This document shows, one piece after another, positions 1-5,161 of a DNA stretch of 5,962 nt (its first letter is position 1; the number at the start of each line of letters is the position of its first letter). The stretch spans positions 1-5,962 of the forward strand of contig JABSRK010000232.1 in NCBI GenBank assembly GCA_013213915.1. Reading direction: 5' to 3'. The notes below the pieces were generated by a model that saw only the letters and a program-made list of their open reading frames with translations, did no database searches and was not told where the DNA came from. The stretch is from Planctomycetota bacterium. Lineage in GTDB: Bacteria; Planctomycetota; GCA-002687715. The position numbers were made by a program, and so were the translations under genes.

Positions 1-1047
1 CACCTGCCGGTATTCGATTGCGCCAACCGCTGCGGCCCGCGCAGCGACCGATTCATTCACCACTCGGGGCACCTGCACATGATGGCGGCTGTTCAGCCGT
101 TCATTTCGGGGGCCATTTCGAAGACGGTGAATATGCCCAATGACGTGACGGAGGAGGACATCCACCAGGCCTATATGGACTCGTGGAAGCTTGGGCTGAA
201 GGCCGTTGCTCTCTATCGCGATGGCAGTAAGGGTTCGCAACCACTGAACGCGGGCAAGGGAACCAAGAGAGAGGCCTCGCCGGCGATTGTGGACGAAGCG
301 GCGGCCGCATCCGCAGCCCAGGCGCTCCCAGAGTCGATCAAGCCACCGCTGCGCCGCCGACGTTTGCCGAAGAAGCGCTTTGGCTTTACTCAGGAGGCGC
401 GGGTCGGCGGCCAGAAGATCTACTTGCGCACTGGCAATTATGAGGACGGGTCCCTCGGCGAGATCTTCGTGGACATGCACAAGGAAGGGGCGGCCTTCCG
501 TAGCATGATGAATTGCTTTGCCATCTCGGTAAGCCTCGGGTTGCAGTACGGCGTTCCGCTCGAAGATTTTATCGACGTGTTCACGTTCACGCGTTTTGAC
601 CCACAGGGCACTGTCGACCACCCGAACATCAAGTGGTCGACGTCAGTCATCGATTACGTGTTTAGACTCCTGGCGATGGAGTACCTCGGGCGCAGCGACT
701 TTGTACACGTGAAGCCGGCGGATGGTCTCGAGGAAGGCCTGGCCGAGGCCGAGAAGCAGATCCGAAAAGACAACTCGGAGCTGCGAGACCGTATCCGCGA
801 GTTCGAGGATTCGGTTGCCGGACCTGAGGATGCGCAGGCGAAGGTAGCATCGTTGGACCCCAACCCGGTGTCGACTGACCGGGGTACAGGGAATGACGTG
901 ATTGGCCAGGATCGAGGTGTCCTGTCTGATCATCTCGGTACGATGATGGGTGATGCGCCCTTCTGCGACGATTGCGGCCACATCACCGTCCGCAACGGCG
1001 CCTGCTACAGGTGCCTCAACTGTGGAGCCTCCATGGGCTGCAGTTGA
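1..1047 (+). CDS. nrdJ: Adenosylcobalamin-dependent (class II) ribonucleotide reductase, C-terminal part; 5' end outside window
   Basis: Reduces ribonucleotides to deoxyribonucleotides using adenosylcobalamin as radical source; cytoplasmic. The frame is open from base 1, so the 348 residues seen are only the C-terminal part, and the active-site region and most of the catalytic barrel lie upstream. Visible residues 1-82 are the conserved end of the barrel, including FDCANRCG, SGAISKTVNMP and SWKLGLKAVALYRDGSK. An Ala-rich then basic linker follows (about 83-125). Residues about 126-237 match the TSCPT-type domain of B12-dependent reductases (RFGFTQEA, GEIFVDMHKEGAAFRS, MNCFAI). A charged, possibly coiled segment (about 240-275) leads to the cysteine-rich tail, with Cys at visible residues 322, 325, 335, 338, 341 and 347, likely metal-binding or redox-active. 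The ferredoxin gene begins 17 bases downstream and is probably cotranscribed. The identification is firm. Confidence 0.96.
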   Translation, partial: HLPVFDCANRCGPRSDRFIHHSGHLHMMAAVQPFISGAISKTVNMPNDVTEEDIHQAYMDSWKLGLKAVALYRDGSKGSQPLNAGKGTKREASPAIVDEAAAASAAQALPESIKPPLRRRRLPKKRFGFTQEARVGGQKIYLRTGNYEDGSLGEIFVDMHKEGAAFRSMMNCFAISVSLGLQYGVPLEDFIDVFTFTRFDPQGTVDHPNIKWSTSVIDYVFRLLAMEYLGRSDFVHVKPADGLEEGLAEAEKQIRKDNSELRDRIREFEDSVAGPEDAQAKVASLDPNPVSTDRGTGNDVIGQDRGVLSDHLGTMMGDAPFCDDCGHITVRNGACYRCLNCGASMGCS

Positions 1048-1064
1048 GCGTCCATGATTGCGCC

Positions 1065-1379
1065 ATGCCCGAAGGTCGGTACGAGCGGCACGTCTTCGTC
1101 TGCCTGAACGAACGCGGCCCCAGCCATCCGCGTGGCTGCTGCGCAGCATCGGGGTCGGCGGACATCCACACCAAACTGAAGCAGCTCGCGAAGGAACGCG
1201 GTCTTAGCCCTCGCATCCGCGTGAACCGGGCCGGGTGCCTGGACATGTGCGAGCTGGGCCCCTCCATCGTCGTCTATCCGGAGAATGTCTGGTACGGGAG
1301 GGTCACCCTCGACGACGTCGAGGAAATCGTCGAGAGCCATCTCGTCAATGGCTCCCCGGTCGCGCATCTGCGCGTCTGA
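1065..1379 (+). CDS. Thioredoxin-fold [2Fe-2S] ferredoxin
   Basis: A 104-residue protein of the small thioredoxin-like [2Fe-2S] ferredoxin family, related to the NuoE-like cluster domain; a soluble electron carrier. Likely cluster ligands are Cys13, Cys25 or Cys26 (in RGCC), Cys58 and Cys62 (AGCLDMCELGP). The opening HVFVCLNER, and then VVYPENVWYGRVT before a helix with DVEEIVESHL, are typical of the family, and the length is normal. I chose ATG 1065 because the conserved sequence begins eight residues later; the frame stays open further upstream but only into the 3' end of nrdJ. No clear Shine-Dalgarno precedes it. With only 17 bases after the reductase stop, it is likely translated from the same message. 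Its electron partner cannot be read from the sequence; a link to the reductase is inference from position only. Confidence 0.9.
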   Translation: MPEGRYERHVFVCLNERGPSHPRGCCAASGSADIHTKLKQLAKERGLSPRIRVNRAGCLDMCELGPSIVVYPENVWYGRVTLDDVEEIVESHLVNGSPVAHLRV

Positions 1380-1441
1380 CCCGTAGCGGGCCGCTCGCAG
1401 TCTGGTCGGGGCCGCGCCTGAGGGTTAGGGTCGAGTTCCGC

Positions 1442-1456
1442 CATTCTCGGAGAATG
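1442..1456. repeat. 15-base palindrome covering the FKBP gene start
   Basis: CATTCTC at 1442-1448 and GAGAATG at 1450-1456 are exact reverse complements around a single G. The right arm contains the ATG at 1454, and the GGAG at 1449-1452 falls in the centre. As DNA it looks like a dimer operator. As RNA it could fold as six base pairs with a CGG loop and hide the ATG. I do not recognise it as the site of a named regulator, and a seven-base arm can arise by chance in a window of this size. Confidence 0.45.
1449..1452 (+). promoter_or_regulatory. Possible Shine-Dalgarno (GGAG) favouring a TTG start at 1460
   Basis: GGAG ends one base before ATG 1454, which is too close for normal ribosome placement. 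It is seven bases from the in-frame TTG at 1460, a standard spacing. The TTG would remove only Met-Ile from the protein and leave the signal peptide intact. This is the best Shine-Dalgarno match before any start in the window, but other genes here lack clear ones, so ATG 1454 with no Shine-Dalgarno remains possible. Confidence 0.35.
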
Positions 1457-2605
1457 ATCTTGCGACACCTCTATCCTGTTCTGCTGACGGGTCTTCTGCT
1501 CTCTGCGCTCCCAGCGCAGGTTGACGCCGACAAGCTGGTGATTCCGAAGGACAAGGACCCGGTCACCACGTCGTCCGGACTCAAGTACAGCGTCCTGCGC
1601 GCCGGCGCCGGCGGGCTGCACCCCAAGATGCATGACGAGGTGACGGTGCATTACACGGGTTGGCTTGAGGACGGGACCATCTTCGATTCATCCGTCAAGC
1701 GCGGCGAGCCCTCCAAGTTCCGGCTGGGTCGCGTCATCAAGGGATGGAATGAGGGCCTCACCAAGATCACGGTCGGCGGCAAGATCAAGCTGACCATCCC
1801 GTCCGATCTCGCGTACGGGGACACGGGCAATTCGCGGATCCCTGCCAAGGCGACCCTGATCTTCCAGATCGAACTTCTCGCCCTATCGGCGGTACCTGTG
1901 TACACCGAGCCCGACCCGGAGAAGCAGAAGAAGATCGCGTCGGGCCTGACCTGCCAGGTGATCCAGGCAGGGACCGGCGACGTGTGTGGGAGTGAGGCCG
2001 CGGTCCACATCCGCTTCGCACTCTGGAGCGGTGACAAGAAGCTGCAGGACTGCAGCGACTTCTACAACCAGGACGTGAAGCTGAAGATCACCAGCGCGCC
2101 GCTTCCATTCCTCAAGGAGGTGCTGCCCCTCATGAAGGCAGGTGAGATATGGCGCATCGATGTCCCCGCCAAGCATGGCGGCGGTCGCACGGGCGTCTGG
2201 CATGTGGAGGTCATCAGCGTGCAGCAACCACTATCGATTCCCGAGTTCAAGTTGCCGACCGCGGAGGAGTTGAAGACCACCGCCAGCGGCCTCCAGATGA
2301 TGGTCGTGGCCGCGGGCGAGGGCATGTCGCCCACGCGCCAGGACAGTGTCTCGTGCCACTACGCCGGCTGGAGAAAGCGCGACGGCAAGTTGTTCGACAG
2401 CAGCTTCGGCCGCGGCGAGCCGACGACCTTCTCTGTGGGCGGCGTGATCCCCGGGTGGACCGAGGCGCTGCTCAGCATGAAGGCGGGCGGCAAGGTGTGG
2501 CTGGTGATCCCGGCCAAGCTCGCGTACGGCAAGCGCGGCGCTGGTGGTGACATCGGCCCGGACGAGGACCTTGTGTTCTACATGGAGCTGGTCGCCGTCA
2601 AGTGA
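1454..2605 (+). CDS. Exported FKBP-type peptidyl-prolyl isomerase with three FKBP-like units
   Basis: Catalyses cis-trans isomerisation of prolyl peptide bonds and probably helps proteins fold outside the cytoplasm. 383 residues from ATG 1454. Residues 1-21 or 1-25 form a signal peptide (hydrophobic stretch LLTGLLLSALPA, cleavage after LPA or VDA, no lipobox). FKBP unit 1 (about 38-144) keeps the FKBP12-type pocket: Tyr67, Phe77-Asp78, Val94-Ile95, Trp98, Tyr121, Phe137. Unit 3 (about 274-383) does too: Tyr303, Phe314-Asp315, Val331-Ile332, Trp335, Tyr358, Phe375. Unit 2 (about 158-257) starts with the same ASGL pattern and has the LMKAGEIWRIDVPAK strand. It has lost the FDSS motif, the VIxGW motif and the Tyr-Gly motif, so it is probably not catalytic. 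The start is uncertain between ATG 1454 and TTG 1460. The 3' end overlaps the convergent ygfZ gene by eight bases. Two FKBP units are certain; the third is inferred from pattern. Confidence 0.93.
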   Translation: MILRHLYPVLLTGLLLSALPAQVDADKLVIPKDKDPVTTSSGLKYSVLRAGAGGLHPKMHDEVTVHYTGWLEDGTIFDSSVKRGEPSKFRLGRVIKGWNEGLTKITVGGKIKLTIPSDLAYGDTGNSRIPAKATLIFQIELLALSAVPVYTEPDPEKQKKIASGLTCQVIQAGTGDVCGSEAAVHIRFALWSGDKKLQDCSDFYNQDVKLKITSAPLPFLKEVLPLMKAGEIWRIDVPAKHGGGRTGVWHVEVISVQQPLSIPEFKLPTAEELKTTASGLQMMVVAAGEGMSPTRQDSVSCHYAGWRKRDGKLFDSSFGRGEPTTFSVGGVIPGWTEALLSMKAGGKVWLVIPAKLAYGKRGAGGDIGPDEDLVFYMELVAVK

Positions 2606-3575
2606 CGAAGGGCAGCCCGGCCACGTCGGCGAGGATGGGCTCGGCGGCGTGAGGCTCTATGGTGTAGGCCACGCCAACTTCGTGGTCCGCGCCCTTGAGG
2701 ACACACAGGGCGATTTCGTGTTCGAGGACGGGAGAGTAGTGCACCGTGCCGAGCGTGCCCAACTCCTTGCCGTCGCGGGTGACGGCATCACCAGCCCTGG
2801 CCCCTTGCTGGCGAGGCACGAGGCCGACGAGCGCCTTGCGCGGGTTGCCGATGAAATGTTGGCGCGCGACGACCTCCTGCCCGCAGTAGCAGCCCTTGTC
2901 GTATGACACCGCCCGGTCCTCCTGCCCCGACTCCTTTGGCAGCACGCCGGCGTCGATGTCAATGTCGAATCGGGGGCGCCCCGCCTCGGTACGCATGACG
3001 TCGACGGCTTCGGCAGAGATGATCGGCGCGTCGAGCGAGGATACGACCTCGTCCCGTGCTTCGACGGGAGTTCGCAGTGACCATCCCGGCACGCCGCAGG
3101 ACAGGTCCCGTCGTGCGATCACCTCCACACCTGCGAGGGACACCACGGCACCGTCTCCCTCCGTCTCGGGCAACGATTCTGCTCCGAGTCTTGTCTCCGC
3201 GTCCGGCCCGACGAGAAAGAGCCCCGCAGTGTGGTCCGTCAGATCGACCAGGGTGGCATCGCTGAGCATGAGGTATTTCCCCAACCACGCTTGTAGTTCG
3301 CTTCGCCGGCCAGCGGGGGCCTCCATGACGATCCGGTCGTTCAGCACCAGGAAGTCCAGGTCGGACACGACGGCGCCCTTCGGCTCGAGCAGGAACCCGT
3401 AACCCCCTTGGCCAGTCGCCCTGCTACCGATGTGCTGGGTGCACTGGCCATCCAGGAGTTTGACCCGATCCGGGCCCAGCAGGTCGAAGCGGCTTCGCCA
3501 GGTCACGTCGGCTACGCCGACTCGGCTACGGGCCGTTCGTACGTCGCCATCAGGGTTCGGGTTCTGCTCTGCCAT
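2598..3575 (-). CDS. ygfZ: YgfZ/GcvT-type folate-binding protein of Fe-S enzyme maintenance
   Basis: A 325-residue cytoplasmic protein related to the glycine cleavage T protein. In E. coli, YgfZ uses folate to keep some Fe-S enzymes active, MiaB among them. The family signature KGCYxGQE is present at residues 227-234, with the essential cysteine as Cys229 (Cys228 in E. coli). The variable position is another cysteine, Cys231, giving Cys-Tyr-Cys. Other family traits are the N-terminal FDLLGPDRVKLLDGQCTQ region (30-47), LLEPKGAVVSDL (62-73), RTEAGRPRFDIDID (195-208) and a C-terminal beta-barrel part (about 246-325). ATG 3575 is chosen because homology starts about 15 residues later and a longer frame would run into iscS; a weak TGGA lies eight bases upstream. 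It is divergent from iscS (26 bases between starts), fitting a shared Fe-S role, and its stop overlaps the FKBP stop region. Confidence 0.92.
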   Translation of the reverse strand: MAEQNPNPDGDVRTARSRVGVADVTWRSRFDLLGPDRVKLLDGQCTQHIGSRATGQGGYGFLLEPKGAVVSDLDFLVLNDRIVMEAPAGRRSELQAWLGKYLMLSDATLVDLTDHTAGLFLVGPDAETRLGAESLPETEGDGAVVSLAGVEVIARRDLSCGVPGWSLRTPVEARDEVVSSLDAPIISAEAVDVMRTEAGRPRFDIDIDAGVLPKESGQEDRAVSYDKGCYCGQEVVARQHFIGNPRKALVGLVPRQQGARAGDAVTRDGKELGTLGTVHYSPVLEHEIALCVLKGADHEVGVAYTIEPHAAEPILADVAGLPFVT

Positions 3576-3594
3576 GCGTAGAATCCAGGCAGAG
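3567..3594. repeat. 7-base inverted repeat spanning the ygfZ-iscS divergent start region
   Basis: CTCTGCC at 3567-3573 and GGCAGAG at 3588-3594 are exact reverse complements with 14 bases between them. The arms begin 21 bases apart, about two helical turns, as in sites bound by a dimer. The left arm covers the first codons of ygfZ and the right arm lies eight bases before the iscS start. The pair brackets the TAGAAT sequence that may be the iscS -10 box. A repressor site for both genes is inference, and I recognise no consensus. Confidence 0.35.
3579..3584 (+). promoter_or_regulatory. Candidate -10 box (TAGAAT) for iscS
   Basis: TAGAAT differs from TATAAT at one base and ends 17 bases before the iscS ATG, which would give a leader of about ten bases. 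No good -35 hexamer lies at the right distance (TTCGGG at 3556-3561 is poor). It is the only -10-like hexamer I found in the 26-base gap between the divergent genes. The call rests on position and one hexamer. Confidence 0.3.
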
Positions 3595-3601
3595 AGTAGC
3601 C

Positions 3602-4759
3602 ATGAGCACCTTGCCCATCTACCTGGATCATCAAGCGACCACACCAGCGGACCCTCGCGTCGTCGAGGCCATGCTGCCATATTTCTGCGAGCGGTTCGGG
3701 AACCCGGCCAGCCGGACCCACCGGCATGGTTGGGAGGCGGAGAAGGCGGTCGATGCGGCCCGCGCCGAGGTCGCCAGGGCCGTGGGTGGGGACACGGTCG
3801 TGTTCACCTCCGGGGCCACGGAAGCCATCAACCTGGCCTTGTTCGGGCGGTTCGAAGCAGAGTTGCGTGGGAGCGGTAAGCGGCGACGGATCGTCACCCA
3901 GGTGACCGAGCACAAGGCCGTCCTCGACGTGGTGGACGAGCTCGAGCGGCGCGGTGCCGAGGTCGTGCGTTTGCCGGTCGACGCGGACGGCCGGGTCTCG
4001 TTGGATGCCGTGTCCGAGCATGTGACTGAGGACACGTTGCTCGTATCTATCATGGCTGCGAACAATGAGGTCGGCACCCTGCAACCGGTTGCCGCCATCG
4101 GGGCTATCTGCCGCAGCCACCGAGTTCCATTCCACGTTGACGCCGCCCAGTCCGTCGGCAAGGTGCCCGTGCACATGGCGAGCGATCATATCGACATGCT
4201 CTCTCTGTCCGGGCACAAGCTGTACGGGCCGAAGGGCGTCGGTGCTCTGGTGCTACTCAGAGGCGCTCCGCGTGTGCAGCCTCAGATGCTGGGCGGTGCT
4301 CACGAGGACGGGATGCGCAGCGGGACCCTGAACGTGCCGGGCATCATCGGGCTGCAGTCCGCTTTGGCGCTGTGCCTCGATGAGCGTGACGCGGCGGCGG
4401 GGCGTGAGGCCGGATTGCGCGACGACCTCTGGCGCAGGCTCTCCGAGGCCGTACCGAATGCGATCCTGAACGGCCATCCAGTGGATCGGCTTCCCGGCAA
4501 TCTGAACGTGTCGTTCCCCGGCGTGGAGGGCGAGGCGTTGCTGCTCTCGCTCAAGGATGACGTTGCGGTTTCGTCGGGTTCGGCGTGTACGAGCGCGACG
4601 GTCGAGCCGAGCCATGTGCTCCGCGCCATGGGGCGCTCTGCGGACCTGGCTCTGGGGTCGCTCCGCTTCGGTCTGGGCCGGTCCACGACCGAAGAGGATA
4701 TCGAGGGAGCGGCCGAAGCCGTTATCCGCCAGGTCCGGCGCCTCCGTGCGCTTGTGTGA
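3602..4759 (+). CDS. iscS: Cysteine desulfurase (IscS/NifS group, PLP-dependent)
   Basis: Converts cysteine to alanine and holds the sulfur as a persulfide for Fe-S clusters and possibly thio-tRNA; cytoplasmic class V aminotransferase fold. 385 residues. Key residues fall almost at E. coli IscS numbering: His104 (TEHKAV), Asn155, Asp180 and Gln183 (HVDAAQS), and Ser203, His205 and the PLP lysine Lys206 (SLSGHKLYGPKG). The catalytic cysteine is Cys329 in SSGSACTSATVEPSHVL, with the long-loop form of group I enzymes. The N terminus LDHQATTPADPRVVEAM is typical and fixes ATG 3602. The protein ends about 56 residues after the cysteine, whereas E. coli IscS (404 residues) has about 76, so the E. 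coli tail that contacts the scaffold IscU is absent. It is divergent from ygfZ and followed 36 bases later by an A-type carrier gene. No scaffold or chaperone gene is in view. It could equally be named nifS-like; the activity call is firm. Confidence 0.95.
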   Translation: MSTLPIYLDHQATTPADPRVVEAMLPYFCERFGNPASRTHRHGWEAEKAVDAARAEVARAVGGDTVVFTSGATEAINLALFGRFEAELRGSGKRRRIVTQVTEHKAVLDVVDELERRGAEVVRLPVDADGRVSLDAVSEHVTEDTLLVSIMAANNEVGTLQPVAAIGAICRSHRVPFHVDAAQSVGKVPVHMASDHIDMLSLSGHKLYGPKGVGALVLLRGAPRVQPQMLGGAHEDGMRSGTLNVPGIIGLQSALALCLDERDAAAGREAGLRDDLWRRLSEAVPNAILNGHPVDRLPGNLNVSFPGVEGEALLLSLKDDVAVSSGSACTSATVEPSHVLRAMGRSADLALGSLRFGLGRSTTEEDIEGAAEAVIRQVRRLRALV

Positions 4760-4775
4760 TCCGGGACAGTCCTCT

Positions 4776-4784
4776 TGCTACACT
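4776..4784 (+). promoter_or_regulatory. Candidate extended -10 element before the A-type carrier gene
   Basis: TGCTACACT combines an upstream TG with a -10-like TACACT (four of six matches to TATAAT) in the 36-base gap after iscS. Transcription from it would start only about five bases before ATG 4796, giving a nearly leaderless message, which fits the absence of a Shine-Dalgarno there. No convincing -35 hexamer is seen at normal spacing. The gene could instead simply be read through from iscS. Confidence 0.3.
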
Positions 4785-4795
4785 GGGTTCGACCC

Positions 4796-5134
4796 ATGCT
4801 GACCATCACCGAAAGCGCTGCCAGGAAGATCAAGAACCTGCTCGACGGGCAGGAGCGGGAGGCGTCCACCTGGGGCCTGCGTATCCACGTCGAGGGCGGC
4901 GGCTGCTCGGGCTTCCAGTACAAGATGGACTTCGAGGAGGCCCCTTCCGAGCCGACTGAGGGCATGAACGTGTTCGAGAACGGCGAATCGAAGGTGCTCA
5001 TCGACAGCAAGAGTCTGCTTTTTGTCGGCGGATCGACTGTCGATTACAACGACGGCCTCACGGGCGCTGGGTTTGTCATCACGAACCCCAACGCGACGGG
5101 CACCTGCGGGTGCGGCATGTCGTTCAGCGTGTAG
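4796..5134 (+). CDS. iscA: A-type iron-sulfur carrier (IscA/ErpA/SufA family)
   Basis: Carries Fe-S clusters, or iron for them, from the assembly machinery to target proteins; cytoplasmic. 112 residues, a normal length. The three conserved ligands are present: Cys37 in GGGCSGFQY, and Cys104 and Cys106 in TGTCGCGMSF near the C terminus. The sequence between them, with SKSLLFVGGSTVDYNDG and GAGFVITNPNA, is standard for the family. ATG 4796 is preferred because family members begin with a short MLTIT-like strand; an in-frame TTG at 4775 would add seven unconserved residues. The gene is 36 bases behind iscS on the same strand, so sulfur donor and carrier are probably made together, though a candidate promoter lies in the gap. 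IscA, ErpA and SufA cannot be told apart here, so the symbol is a family label. The hydrolase gene converges on it with 27 bases between. Confidence 0.94.
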   Translation: MLTITESAARKIKNLLDGQEREASTWGLRIHVEGGGCSGFQYKMDFEEAPSEPTEGMNVFENGESKVLIDSKSLLFVGGSTVDYNDGLTGAGFVITNPNATGTCGCGMSFSV

Positions 5135-5161
5135 CGCCGTTCCCTTTTCGGGGTCCTCGAC

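Noticed and set aside
643..1149. Long open frame on the minus strand opposite nrdJ and the ferredoxin (168 codons).
   Set aside because: It is Arg/Ala/His-rich without recognisable motifs and lies antisense to two firmly identified genes; such frames are expected in GC-rich DNA.
1385..1395. AGCGGGCCGCT palindrome after the ferredoxin stop, as a terminator.
   Set aside because: As RNA it gives only four base pairs with a three-base loop and has no T tract; GC-rich sequence makes such palindromes common.
1235..1453. Upstream extension of the FKBP frame by 73 codons into the ferredoxin gene.
   Set aside because: The extension overlaps the conserved ferredoxin coding sequence and would bury the clear signal peptide inside the protein.
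3576..3680. Longer N terminus of YgfZ (35 more codons) reaching into iscS.
   Set aside because: The extra residues show no family similarity and overlap the conserved start of iscS.
3512..4216. Long minus-strand open frame (234 codons) opposite iscS.
   Set aside because: It overlaps the firmly identified iscS coding frame and the start of ygfZ and shows no domain pattern.
4782..4799. GGGTTCGACCC resembles a tRNA T-arm just before the A-type carrier gene.
   Set aside because: When TTCGA is placed in the T-loop, the five-base stem does not pair (CTGGG against CATGC), and no acceptor, D or anticodon arm precedes it.
5135..5161. Possible terminator between the convergent iscA and hydrolase genes (TCCC TTTTC GGGG).
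   Set aside because: The stem is only three to four base pairs and no T tract follows on either strand.
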